A DNA stretch of 15,512 nucleotides from Deltaproteobacteria bacterium. Its GTDB lineage: Bacteria; Desulfobacterota; Binatia; Binatales; Binataceae. The translations under genes and the position numbers were made by a program. Below are positions 7,890 through 15,064 of this stretch, piece by piece. Every line of letters starts with the position of its first letter. Within the stretch, counting starts at the first letter, position 1. Where the stretch lies: positions 1 through 15,512 of the forward strand of contig JAJZAG010000050.1 in assembly GCA_021799555.1 (NCBI GenBank). The letters run 5' to 3'. The notes under the pieces are model-generated. The model searched no databases. It was not told the DNA's origin and worked only from the letters and a program-made list of their open reading frames with translations.

Positions 7890-8189
7890 GTGAGCTCGCC
7901 CAGTCTGGTTCTTTTCGTCGCGCAAACACTGTCCGGTTTCCTCACAATCTATTTCTGGATCGTGATTATCGCCGCGCTTCTGACCTGGATAGAACCCAAT
8001 CCGTACAACCCGATCGTCAGGTTCCTGTACTCCGTCACCGAACCGGTCTTCGACTGGGTGCGAGAGCATCTGCCGGTCCTCTTGGGCGGGATTGATCTCT
8101 CTCCGATCGTGGTGATAGTGGCGATCGAATTTCTCCAGCAATACCTGATTCCAAAAATCGCGATGCTGTTGATGTACGGCACCGCATGA
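7890..8189 (+). CDS. yggT: YggT-family integral membrane protein
   Basis: About 99 residues of the YggT/YlmG family, small inner-membrane proteins linked in several bacteria to cell-division or envelope gene clusters; the molecular function is not settled. Two hydrophobic segments are visible: one around LTIYFWIVIIAALLTWI and a second around SPIVVIVAIEFL through KIAMLLM. Between them lie the family signatures NPYNPIVRFLYSVTEPVFDWVR and GGIDLSP. This is the single-unit form, about half the size of E. coli YggT. I chose GTG at 7890, the start closest to the family N-terminus; the frame is open back to ATG 7833, inside proC, which would add 19 hydrophilic residues. The stop overlaps the DUF167 start by 4 bp. 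Confidence 0.88.
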   Translation: MSSPSLVLFVAQTLSGFLTIYFWIVIIAALLTWIEPNPYNPIVRFLYSVTEPVFDWVREHLPVLLGGIDLSPIVVIVAIEFLQQYLIPKIAMLLMYGTA

Positions 8190-8494
8190 CACCGCGATGG
8201 GTTCGCGTCGGAAAGAATTCGGTCACATTCGACGTCAAGGCTCGTCCCGGTGCCGGACGCAGCGCTATACTGGGTGCCGATCACGTTGGACTGATCGTGG
8301 CGATCGGCGCAGCGGCGGAAAGAGGCAACGCCAATGACGAACTCGAGCGGTTCATTGCAAAGCTCGCGCAAGTGCCACGAGCCGACGTCACCGTGGTCGC
8401 TGGAAGATCGAAGCGCAACAAGTCGCTGCGAATAAAGGCGACGGATCCAAACCATCTGGCCGCCAGATTGTTCGCGCTTGGCAGTCCGGTCTAG
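8186..8494 (+). CDS. yggU: YggU/DUF167 family protein
   Basis: A 102-residue small alpha/beta protein of the DUF167 (YggU) family. Visible signatures are VTFDVKARPGAGRSAILG, the central GNANDELERFIAKLAQVPRADVTVVAG (the family's G-x-A-N-x-E-L core) and SRSKRNK-type basic residues, here GRSKRNKSLRI. The biochemical role is unknown. It follows yggT with an ATGA overlap and has no Shine-Dalgarno of its own, so it is probably translated by coupling. The yggT-yggU pairing is also seen in E. coli and many proteobacteria. It is the last tightly coupled gene of the maf operon; 125 bp separate it from the zinc-ribbon gene. Confidence 0.9.
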   Translation: MTPRWVRVGKNSVTFDVKARPGAGRSAILGADHVGLIVAIGAAAERGNANDELERFIAKLAQVPRADVTVVAGRSKRNKSLRIKATDPNHLAARLFALGSPV

Positions 8495-8520
8495 TGACCG
8501 CCATTGTTTGAGCGGTGAAA

Positions 8521-8578
8521 TATACTCGAAAATGCACGCTTCGCGTTGACAGCCGAGGCGGTGGTGGTTACCTAATCT
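8521..8578 (+). promoter_or_regulatory. Possible promoter elements ahead of the zinc-ribbon gene
   Basis: In the 125-bp gap after yggU there is a perfect -35-like TTGACA (8546-8551). The best -10 match downstream is CCTAAT at 19 bp spacing or TACCTA at 17 bp, both imperfect. Separately, a -10-like TATACT lies at 8521-8526 without a matching -35. The next gene may therefore have its own promoter, but the call is weak. Confidence 0.28.
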
Positions 8579-8619
8579 GTTGGAAGTATCGTGATCGAAT
8601 CATCACTCGGGTAATCCGA

Positions 8620-8967
8620 ATGCCAATTTACGAATACAAGTGCGGTAAGTGCGGCGTGATTGAGGTAATGCAGCGAATCACTGATCCCGCACTCAAAAAG
8701 TGTCCGAATTGCAAGAGCAAGATCGAGCGGCTGGTCTCGCGAAGCTCGTTTGTACTCAAGGGCAGCGGATGGTACGCGACTGATTACGGCAAGAAGACGC
8801 CGGAGACACCGGCCCCATCCGAAGGCGCGAGCGCGCCGACTGACGGAGCGACGAATGGGTCCGTATCGAAATCAGAGTCAAAAACCGAGACGCCGGCTGA
8901 GGCAAACCCCAAATTGGAGCCGAAGCCTGTCGCCAAGAAAGCTGCGACCGCCAAATCCGCTGACTGA
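8620..8967 (+). CDS. FmdB-type zinc-ribbon protein with long low-complexity tail
   Basis: A 115-residue protein beginning MPIYEYKCGKCG, the exact opening of the FmdB/CxxC_CxxC_SSSS regulatory-protein family. C8, C11, C28 and C31 form one zinc ribbon, followed by IERLVSRSSFVLKGSGWYATDYG, the family's second conserved block. Residues from about 63 onward are a predicted disordered tail rich in Pro, Ala, Ser, Thr, Glu and Lys, ending in a lysine/alanine stretch. FmdB was first described as a putative regulator of an amidase operon; the general function of the family is not established. The ATG at 8620 is chosen because MPIYEY is the conserved start; the frame is open to GTG 8515, but that leader is not conserved in character. 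The Shine-Dalgarno is weak. A strong terminator follows the stop. Confidence 0.92.
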   Translation: MPIYEYKCGKCGVIEVMQRITDPALKKCPNCKSKIERLVSRSSFVLKGSGWYATDYGKKTPETPAPSEGASAPTDGATNGSVSKSESKTETPAEANPKLEPKPVAKKAATAKSAD

Positions 8968-8989
8968 TTTTCAGGTTTGCACTGAGCGA

Positions 8990-9020
8990 GCCGTAGGGTA
9001 GCCTGCCCTGCGGCTTTTTT
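8990..9020 (+). terminator. Rho-independent terminator after the zinc-ribbon gene
   Basis: GCCGTAGGG (8990-8998) pairs with CCCTGCGGC (9006-9014) over nine base pairs with one G-U wobble, around a 7-base loop, and is followed at once by six Ts (9015-9020) and further Ts after one G. It ends the plus-strand housekeeping unit 22 bp past the stop codon and separates it from the alcohol-dehydrogenase operon. Confidence 0.93.
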
Positions 9021-9077
9021 GTTTCAATGGCGGAGCGCGGACACACGGCGCATGACTAACGACGCAGGAACCTTGCG

Positions 9078-10031
9078 ATGCGAGCGCTAGAATTCAACGG
9101 CCAACTCACGTTTCGCAGCGATTATCCCAATCCTGTGGTTGCCGTCGGCGAATCCATCGTTCGAGTGCGGCTCGCAGGTATCTGCGGAACCGACCTTGAA
9201 CTCGCGCGAGGGTACATGAGGTTTCACGGCGTTCCCGGCCACGAGTTCGTCGGAGAAGTCGTTCAAACAGAGAATCTTTCGCTCCTTGGTAGGCGCGTCG
9301 TCGGGGAGATCAACGCGGGATGCGGCCGCGCCGAGTGCCGATGGTGTCGCGGCGCGATGGCGCGACATTGTCCGAACCGGACGGTCCTCGGAATCCAGGG
9401 CCGCGATGGCGCGTTCGCCGAGATGCTGCGGTTGCCGGACGATAATTTAATCGTAGTTCCCTCGGCGATCCCGGATGAACTCGCGGTGTTCACCGAACCA
9501 ATCGCGGCGGCTTTCGAGATATTCGAGCAGATCAATCTCGGACGCGATCGCGCGATCGCGGTGCTCGGCGACGGACGTTTGGGAGCGACCGTCGCGCTCA
9601 CGCTCAGGTCCGAGGGATATTTGCCGATCGTGATCGGCCGCCACGAGAAAAAACTCGATCGTATGGCCGCGATGGGATTGAAGACGCTACGAGAATCCGA
9701 AATCGGGGACAAGTTCGAGGTCGTCGTGGATTGTACCGGCAGTCCGAGCGGGATGCGCCGTTCGATTGAAATCGCTGAGCCGCGCGGAACGATTATTCTG
9801 AAAAGCACGGTGGCGGCAACCGCCGAAATCAATCTCACCCCGCTCGTAATCAATGAAATCAACCTGGTTGGTTCGCGATGCGGCCGGTTTGCGCCGGCCG
9901 TCGATGCGCTCGCGGCCGGACGAATCGATCCGCGCCCGCTGATCGACGGCGAATTCCCGCTCGACCAGGGGCGCGAGGCCTTCGTCGCGGCGCAAAATCC
10001 CACCACCTTTAAGATTTTGCTGAGACCGTAG
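9078..10031 (+). CDS. Zinc-dependent MDR alcohol dehydrogenase
   Basis: A 317-residue medium-chain dehydrogenase/reductase that should oxidise an alcohol (or reduce the carbonyl) with NAD(P). Catalytic zinc ligands are likely C36 in GICGTD, H55-E56 in PGHEF, and E140 in TEPIAAAFE. A structural zinc site is formed by C82, C87, C90 and C98 (CGRAECRWCRGAMARHC). The nucleotide-binding loop is VLGDGRLGA (about 162-170). It is somewhat shorter than the roughly 340-350 residues of threonine or sorbitol dehydrogenases but has all core parts. ATG 9078 is preceded by AGGA with a good spacer. The stop TAG overlaps the GTG start of the HyuA gene by one base, so it opens a three-gene operon. The substrate cannot be read from the sequence; a secondary alcohol would fit the operon hypothesis. 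Confidence 0.93.
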   Translation: MRALEFNGQLTFRSDYPNPVVAVGESIVRVRLAGICGTDLELARGYMRFHGVPGHEFVGEVVQTENLSLLGRRVVGEINAGCGRAECRWCRGAMARHCPNRTVLGIQGRDGAFAEMLRLPDDNLIVVPSAIPDELAVFTEPIAAAFEIFEQINLGRDRAIAVLGDGRLGATVALTLRSEGYLPIVIGRHEKKLDRMAAMGLKTLRESEIGDKFEVVVDCTGSPSGMRRSIEIAEPRGTIILKSTVAATAEINLTPLVINEINLVGSRCGRFAPAVDALAAGRIDPRPLIDGEFPLDQGREAFVAAQNPTTFKILLRP

Positions 10032-12034
10032 TGCCCCGCCCGAACTCAACAGGCCGCGCAACGCGCCGTCGGAGCCTGATAACGGTTGGAATCGATACCG
10101 GCGGCACGTTCACCGATCTGATCGCGATCTTAAACGGCCGCCTGCGCGTGCATAAGGTTCCTTCGACACCCGAAGATCCCGCCGTCGCGGTAATCAGCGG
10201 GCTTAACGCAATGCTCGCGCAGGCGCGGCCCGAACTCGTCACATATAGCTCTACGGTAGCGACCAACGCGCTGCTCGAAAAAAAAGGCGCGCGCGTAGCA
10301 ATTATAACCAACGCGGGCTTCGAGGACCTGATCGAGATCGGACGGCAGAACCGCGACGATCTTTACGCGCTCGCGCCGTCGCGGCCCGAGCCCCTGGTCA
10401 GCCCGGCGTTGAGAATCGGAATCGCCGAGCGAACGCTCTTTGACGGCAAAATCCTGCGTCCGCTGACCCGCGCGGAACTCGATCGCGTGCGAAAAGCGGC
10501 CAAACGCAGCGGGGCCGAAGCATTTGCGATCTGTCTGCTGCACTCTTACGCAAATCCGAAAAGCGAAGATGCGCTCGCGCGCTCGCTCGCCCCGCTTGAT
10601 CGCCCGCTCTCCGTCTCGCACCGGATCCTGGCCGAATATCGCGAATTCGAACGCTTCTCGACAACCGTGGTCAACGCCTACGTCGCGCCGCGCATGGCCT
10701 CGCATCTGGCCAGTCTTGAGCGGCGTCTCGGCGGCGCAAAATTGCGAATCATGCAATCGAGCGGAACCGCAATCGGTGTGCGACTCGCCCGCACCGAGCC
10801 AGTGCGCACAATCCTCTCAGGTCCCGCCGCGGGCGTGATCGGCGCGGCCGCGATCGCGCGCGAAATCGGCACCGACCGCTTCATTACTTTCGATATGGGC
10901 GGAACTTCAACCGACGTTTCGCTCTTCGACCAGCGCGCACAACTCCGCACGCTGAGCTATCCCGACGGCTACGCGGTCCGCACCCCGGTTATCGATATCC
11001 ACACCGTCGGCGCCGGCGGCGGCTCGATCGCGCGCCTGGACGCGGGCGGATCGCTGCGGGTCGGCCCGCAAAGCGCCGGCGCTAATCCCGGACCAGCATG
11101 CTACGGCCGCGGCACGGCGCTCACTGTGACCGACGCCGACCTCTCAGCGGGGCGGCTGATTGCGGATAAGTTTCTGGGCGGTGCGATGCGCCTTTACCCC
11201 GAGCGTGCGGCGCAGGCGCTCGGTCGGCTCGCGCGCGCGATGAAAACCGCACCACTTGAGGCCGCGCGCGGCATTATCCGGGTCGTCAATGCAAACATGG
11301 AACGCGCAATCCGCGTGATTACCGTCGAGCGCGGCTACGACCCGCGCGATTTCTCCCTGCTCGCGTTCGGCGGCGCAGGCCCAATGCACGCCGCCGAGCT
11401 TGCGCTTGATTTGGGAATCCGCCGCATCGTGATGCCGCGCAATCCGGGATTATTGTGCGCATGGGGCGCCGTGGGTGCTCCGCTTGGCCGTGAGTACTCG
11501 CTGACCGTGCGCGCGGTTAATCCGAGCTTCCGCGAGTTGGTCGCGCGGACCTCCTCGATGCGCCGGCGGGCGAAGGCGGAACTGGTTGCCGAAGGCGCCG
11601 CGGCTAAAGAGATCGGCATCGAAACCCGCCTCGACATGCGTTACCTCGGACAATCCTACGAACTTGACCTCGAGCTCGCTCCCAACTTTATCGCCGCGTT
11701 TCACGCGGCGCATCGGCGAACCTTTGGGCACTCGGCGCCGGGCGCATCGGTCGAGGTGGTCAATATCCGCTTGCGCGCGCATGCGCCCGTGAGCCGCGTT
11801 CCCACCGCCCAAATCGCGCCGCAACACGGAGCGCCGTCGCCGATTACGCGCCGGCGGACACTTGTCGGGAAGCACGCCCGCGAGGTGCCGGTCTATTCGC
11901 GCGAGTCACTCGGCGCCGGGGCGGCGATTCGCGGTCCGGCGATTATCGTCGAACTTAGTGCGACTGCTTACATCGCGCCGGAATTCACGATGCGTACGGA
12001 CGGCCACGGCAATCTTCACCTGGAGCTGCGCTGA
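10031..12034 (+). CDS. Hydantoinase/oxoprolinase family subunit A (HyuA-like)
   Basis: A 667-residue ATP-dependent subunit of the hydantoinase A/5-oxoprolinase/acetone-carboxylase-beta superfamily, with an ASKHA-type nucleotide-binding fold. Signatures in order: VGIDTGGTFTD (22-29 core), SSTVATNALLEKKGARVAIITNAGFEDLIEIGRQNR (about 73-108), NAYVAPRM, SGPAAGVIGA, FDMGGTSTDVSL (287-298), GAGGGSIARLD, GPQSAGANPGPACYGRG, TVTDADL and FGGAGPMHA. These enzymes hydrolyse ATP to open cyclic amides (5-oxoproline, hydantoins, caprolactam) or to activate a substrate for carboxylation (acetone, acetophenone). Which applies here is unknown. The GTG start overlaps the dehydrogenase stop (TAGTG), and the first roughly 17 residues are a basic, poorly conserved leader. 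The stop overlaps the HyuB start (TGATG). It needs HyuB as partner in all characterised members. Confidence 0.93.
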   Translation: MPRPNSTGRATRRRSLITVGIDTGGTFTDLIAILNGRLRVHKVPSTPEDPAVAVISGLNAMLAQARPELVTYSSTVATNALLEKKGARVAIITNAGFEDLIEIGRQNRDDLYALAPSRPEPLVSPALRIGIAERTLFDGKILRPLTRAELDRVRKAAKRSGAEAFAICLLHSYANPKSEDALARSLAPLDRPLSVSHRILAEYREFERFSTTVVNAYVAPRMASHLASLERRLGGAKLRIMQSSGTAIGVRLARTEPVRTILSGPAAGVIGAAAIAREIGTDRFITFDMGGTSTDVSLFDQRAQLRTLSYPDGYAVRTPVIDIHTVGAGGGSIARLDAGGSLRVGPQSAGANPGPACYGRGTALTVTDADLSAGRLIADKFLGGAMRLYPERAAQALGRLARAMKTAPLEAARGIIRVVNANMERAIRVITVERGYDPRDFSLLAFGGAGPMHAAELALDLGIRRIVMPRNPGLLCAWGAVGAPLGREYSLTVRAVNPSFRELVARTSSMRRRAKAELVAEGAAAKEIGIETRLDMRYLGQSYELDLELAPNFIAAFHAAHRRTFGHSAPGASVEVVNIRLRAHAPVSRVPTAQIAPQHGAPSPITRRRTLVGKHAREVPVYSRESLGAGAAIRGPAIIVELSATAYIAPEFTMRTDGHGNLHLELR

Positions 12035-13596
12035 TGAAGCTCGACGCTGTGTCGATAGCGGTGATGAATAGCCGCCTGTCCGCGATCGCGGAGGAGATGG
12101 GCGTAGTCCTCGGGCAGACCGCGTATTCGCCCAATATCAAGGAACGGCGCGATTACTCGTGTGCGATCTTCGACGCGCGCGCCGAAATGATCGCGCAAGC
12201 GGCGCACATTCCCGTGCATCTCGGCTCAACCCCTCTGTCGGTGCGCGCGGCGATTGAGCGGCTCGATCTCCGCCCCGGCGACGTGGCCGCGCTCAACGAT
12301 CCGTACGCGGGCGGAACTCATCTCCCCGACTTGACCGTGGTCGCCCCGATCTTTCTGGACCGCGACCGCCATCCGTTCGCATACGCCGCCAATCGCGCGC
12401 ATCACGCCGATATCGGCGGGATGGCGCCGGGCTCGATGGCACTGGCGACAGAGATCTACCAGGAGGGCTTCCGGCTACCCCCGGTGAAAATCGTCGAGGG
12501 CGGAACGATCTCGCGCGATGTACTCGCGCTGTTTCTCGCCAACACTCGCGTCAGCGAAGAGCGCGAGGGCGACTTGCGCGCGCAACTCGCCGCGCTGAGC
12601 GTGGGCGCGGATCGGATGCGCACACTCGTCAATGCGATGGGGCGCGCGCGCGTCGCGGCGGCGATGGAGACGCTCAAGAGTTACTCGGCCCGCCTCATGG
12701 CGGCCACGATCCGCGCGCTGCCGGACGGAATCTACCGCGCCCGCGACTATCTGGACGACGACGGCGCGGGCACGGCGCGGATCCCGCTCGAGGCCGCGAT
12801 CAGAATCCGCAGCGGGCGCGCGACAGTCGATTTCACCGGGTCGGCGCCGCAGGTACGCGGTTCGGTTAATGCAAATTACGCGATCACGCTGTCCGCAACT
12901 TTCTACGTGATGAAATGCCTTGCCGCCGAGGCAATGCCCGCCAACGAAGGCTTGATGCGACCGATAGAGCTGATTGCGCCGCCCGGGTCGATCGTCAACG
13001 CGCTTGCGCCCGCGGCCGTCGCGGGCGGCAATGTCGAGACCTCGCAGCGCATCGTCGATGTTCTATTTCGGGCGCTCGCCAAGGCCGCGCCGCAGAGGAT
13101 TCCGTCCGCGAGTTCCGGGTCGATGTCCAACCTGACGGTCGGCGGCTACGATCGCTTCCGCGCGCGCCATTTCTCCTATTATGAAACGATCGCTGGCGGC
13201 GCGGGCGCCGCGCCCGGGAATCCGGGCGCCTCGGGAATTCATACCCACATGACCAACACACTCAACACGCCGATCGAGGCGCTCGAAGCTTATTACCCGA
13301 TGCGGATCACCGAGTACCGGATACGGCGCGGCTCCGGCGGACGCGGGCGAAATCGCGGCGGCGACGGGTTAGTGCGCGAACTCGAATGCCTGGTCGATTC
13401 GAGCGCCAGTCTCCTGACGGAGCGGCGCACGATCGCACCGTACGGACTGGCGGGTGGTGGCAACGGCGCCAAGGGCGCGAACTATCTCATACATAAGGGA
13501 CGCCGCAGAAAGCTCCCTGGCAAGACCAACTCGTCTCTCGTTGCCGGCGATCGCGTCAGAATCGAAACTCCCGGCGGCGGCGGATGGGGCCGGTAG
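12034..13596 (+). CDS. Hydantoinase/oxoprolinase family subunit B (HyuB-like)
   Basis: A 520-residue partner subunit of the HyuA protein encoded just upstream. Typical HyuB motifs are present: NIKERRDYSCAIFD (34-47), HIPVHLG (58-64), NDPYAGGTHLPDLTVV (88-103), ANRAHHADIGGMAPGSM (119-135) and, near the C-terminus, GNPGASGIHTHMTNT followed by NTPIEALEAYYP, then GSGGRGRNRGGDGLVRE and the ending PGGGGWG. In the family this subunit carries metal-ligand histidines and aspartates and the catalytic site for ring opening or carboxylation. Length is within the normal range. ATG 12034 has GGAG (12022-12025) with an 8-base spacer and overlaps the HyuA stop by one base. No third small zinc-binding subunit, as in acetone carboxylase, follows; the next gene is on the opposite strand. 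Confidence 0.94.
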   Translation: MKLDAVSIAVMNSRLSAIAEEMGVVLGQTAYSPNIKERRDYSCAIFDARAEMIAQAAHIPVHLGSTPLSVRAAIERLDLRPGDVAALNDPYAGGTHLPDLTVVAPIFLDRDRHPFAYAANRAHHADIGGMAPGSMALATEIYQEGFRLPPVKIVEGGTISRDVLALFLANTRVSEEREGDLRAQLAALSVGADRMRTLVNAMGRARVAAAMETLKSYSARLMAATIRALPDGIYRARDYLDDDGAGTARIPLEAAIRIRSGRATVDFTGSAPQVRGSVNANYAITLSATFYVMKCLAAEAMPANEGLMRPIELIAPPGSIVNALAPAAVAGGNVETSQRIVDVLFRALAKAAPQRIPSASSGSMSNLTVGGYDRFRARHFSYYETIAGGAGAAPGNPGASGIHTHMTNTLNTPIEALEAYYPMRITEYRIRRGSGGRGRNRGGDGLVRELECLVDSSASLLTERRTIAPYGLAGGGNGAKGANYLIHKGRRRKLPGKTNSSLVAGDRVRIETPGGGGWGR

Positions 13597-13676
13597 CGAA
13601 ATTCCTCACCAACCCCCAGCCAGGGAATTGAAGACCTCGCAGGCCAGCTTCGCGCAGACTTGCGGCGTTCCCTACA

Positions 13677-13691
13677 CGGCGGATTACGCCG
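13677..13691. repeat. Small hairpin in the convergent spacer
   Basis: CGGCG (13677-13681) and CGCCG (13687-13691) form a 5-bp stem around the loop GATTA. It lies in the gap between convergent genes, about 80 bp after the hyuB stop. On the plus strand it is followed by an A-rich run (GAGAAAAAC), not by Ts, so on its own it is not a canonical terminator for either gene. Confidence 0.4.
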
Positions 13692-13716
13692 GAGAAAAAC
13701 GCATATCGTTACCGTG

Positions 13717-13733
13717 CGCGCGGCTGCCGCGCG
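13717..13733. terminator. GC-rich hairpin, possible bidirectional terminator
   Basis: CGCGCGG (13717-13723) pairs perfectly with CCGCGCG (13727-13733) around a 3-base loop. It sits between two converging genes where termination from both sides is needed. No T-run follows on the plus strand; on the minus strand a T5 run occurs about 20 bases past the stem. It may act with Rho or merely as an mRNA-end stabiliser. Confidence 0.4.
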
Positions 13734-13805
13734 GGATTGATACGCCGTAATGCGCGGCGGCCAGCTTCGCACGCAAGCTCAGAAGCTCCACCGCCGCGCT
13801 TTCAT

Positions 13806-15035
13806 TCAGATAACGCCCTGTTCCTTGAGGCGGCGGCGCGCCCTTTCGTCAATGCCGAGCGCTTCCAAAATTTCGTCGTTATGCGCGCCGAGCGCGGGGG
13901 CGCCGGTGCGAACACGCGTCGGGGTGCGCGAAAATTTTGCGGCCGGTCCGACAATCGGCGCGCGCGCGTCGCCCTCCTGCGGTGTCGGCTGCAGCATGTC
14001 GCGTTCGAGCACATGCGGGTCGCGCGCCGCTTCGGCGTAGGTGTGGACGGGTTCACAGGCGATCGCCTCACGCGCACAAATCTCAACGACCTCTTCGACG
14101 GTCTTCTCGCTGCACCACCGCGCAACCATCGCGTTGCACTCCGCGCGATGCGTTATCCGCCGCGCAATTTGCGCGTACTCAGGATCGTCGCCGAGTTCGG
14201 GCCGTCCGACCAGGCGCGATAGAACTTTCCAGTGCGAATCCAGCAACGTGCCCAGCATCACGATTCCATCTCGGCAGTGAAACGTGTTGGTGGGCACCGA
14301 AAATCCAAACTCGTTGCCCATCCGCGGCGGCGCAATGCCGAGCGCGCCGAGGGTCGGATAACCGTTGGACTGAAACAGCATCGCGTCGAGCAGCGCAATA
14401 TCGCAATGCTGTCCCTCGCCCGAAATCGCGCGGTAGCGCAACGCGGCGAGCGCCGCGATCGCGCCGTGCAGACCGGCCAGGTCGTCGCACAGGAAGGTTG
14501 GCGCTTTGGTGGGAGCGCCATCGACCGCTCCGTTGAGCGACATAAATCCCGACAGCGCCTGCGCGAGCGGGTCGTACCCGACGCGATCGTGAATCGGGCC
14601 GAACTGGCCAAAGCCGCTGATTGACACATAGATGATGTCGGGCTTGATCCGGCGGCAATCGGCGTAACCGACGCCCCATTTGTCGAGCGTCCCGGGCCGG
14701 AAATTTTGTACGATGATATCGCTTTGCGCGGCGAGCTGGAGAAAAATTTCGCGGCCCCGCGGCTTGCGCAAATCGAGCGTCAGGCCACGCTTGTTCCGAT
14801 TCACGGTCGCCTGCGCAAAGCTGACCGGAGGATTGGTGCCGGGCAAAAAGGGCGGCAAGCGGCGCGCGACTTCGCCGGCCGGATCCTCGACCTTGATCAC
14901 GTCGGCGCCCAGGTCAGCGAGCACGCACGCGCACATCGGACCCGCCCAACTGGTGGTCGCTTCCAGCACCCGGATGCCGGCCAGCGGGCCCGTAATATCG
15001 CGCCGCGCGCCGCGAAAAAACGCGGATTTCTGCAT
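13806..15035 (-). CDS. CaiB/BaiF family III CoA-transferase (stand-alone)
   Basis: A 409-residue family III CoA-transferase, separate from the tandem pair at the left of the window. The N-terminus has LAGIRVLEATTSWAGPM and LADLGADVIKVEDPAGEVARR; then NRNKRGLTLDLRKPRGREIF, IVQNFRPGTLDKWGVGY and SGFGQFGP, all strong family signatures. The catalytic aspartate is expected at D184 in CDDLAGLHG (first D of the D-x-x-x-G pattern). ALGAHNDEIL closes the protein. ATG 15035-15033 is fixed by GGAGG with a 7-base spacer; the frame extends further up to 15098 without family-like sequence. It is more canonical than the tandem pair, closer in pattern to formyl-CoA and succinyl-CoA-dependent transferases, but the acyl substrates are unknown. 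It converges on the HyuAB operon and diverges from a Nudix gene. Confidence 0.94.
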   Translation of the reverse strand: MQKSAFFRGARRDITGPLAGIRVLEATTSWAGPMCACVLADLGADVIKVEDPAGEVARRLPPFLPGTNPPVSFAQATVNRNKRGLTLDLRKPRGREIFLQLAAQSDIIVQNFRPGTLDKWGVGYADCRRIKPDIIYVSISGFGQFGPIHDRVGYDPLAQALSGFMSLNGAVDGAPTKAPTFLCDDLAGLHGAIAALAALRYRAISGEGQHCDIALLDAMLFQSNGYPTLGALGIAPPRMGNEFGFSVPTNTFHCRDGIVMLGTLLDSHWKVLSRLVGRPELGDDPEYAQIARRITHRAECNAMVARWCSEKTVEEVVEICAREAIACEPVHTYAEAARDPHVLERDMLQPTPQEGDARAPIVGPAAKFSRTPTRVRTGAPALGAHNDEILEALGIDERARRRLKEQGVI

Positions 15036-15042
15036 CGCGATG

Positions 15043-15047
15043 CCTCC
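15043..15047 (-). promoter_or_regulatory. Strong Shine-Dalgarno deciding the CoA-transferase start
   Basis: The plus-strand CCTCC is GGAGG on the minus strand, 7 bases before the ATG at 15035. It is one of the best ribosome sites in the window and favours this start over upstream in-frame codons. Confidence 0.8.
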
Positions 15048-15064
15048 GTCGGTTTCGTGCGCGA

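Larger units (their letters stand above)
13597..13805. other. Spacer between convergent genes with direct repeat
   Basis: This 209-bp gap lies between the ends of hyuB (plus) and a CoA-transferase gene (minus). It holds a 12-bp direct repeat, GGCCAGCTTCGC, at 13642-13653 and 13759-13770, and the hairpins listed separately. On the minus strand one frame reads smoothly across much of the gap but contains TAA and TAG stops and no good start. It could be a gene remnant or part of a dispersed intergenic repeat; I cannot decide between them. Confidence 0.4.

Noticed and set aside
8515..8619. A GTG-initiated 35-residue N-terminal extension of the FmdB protein.
   Set aside because: The family begins exactly at MPIYEY, and the extension contains the candidate -35 box instead of conserved sequence.
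9263..10006. A 247-codon minus-strand frame across the alcohol dehydrogenase.
   Set aside because: It is the mirror of a dehydrogenase with intact zinc and nucleotide-binding motifs; its composition is Ser/Arg-rich antisense.
13737..14222. A plus-strand frame of 161 codons opposite the end of the stand-alone CoA-transferase.
   Set aside because: It is antisense to a well-conserved CoA-transferase C-terminus, with no domain and no ribosome site.
3442..14462. Using the GCGATCGC excess as evidence for a cyanobacterium.
   Set aside because: Gene content (catabolic CaiB/BaiF and HyuAB genes) and composition do not look cyanobacterial, and the octamer is also common in other GC-rich genomes.
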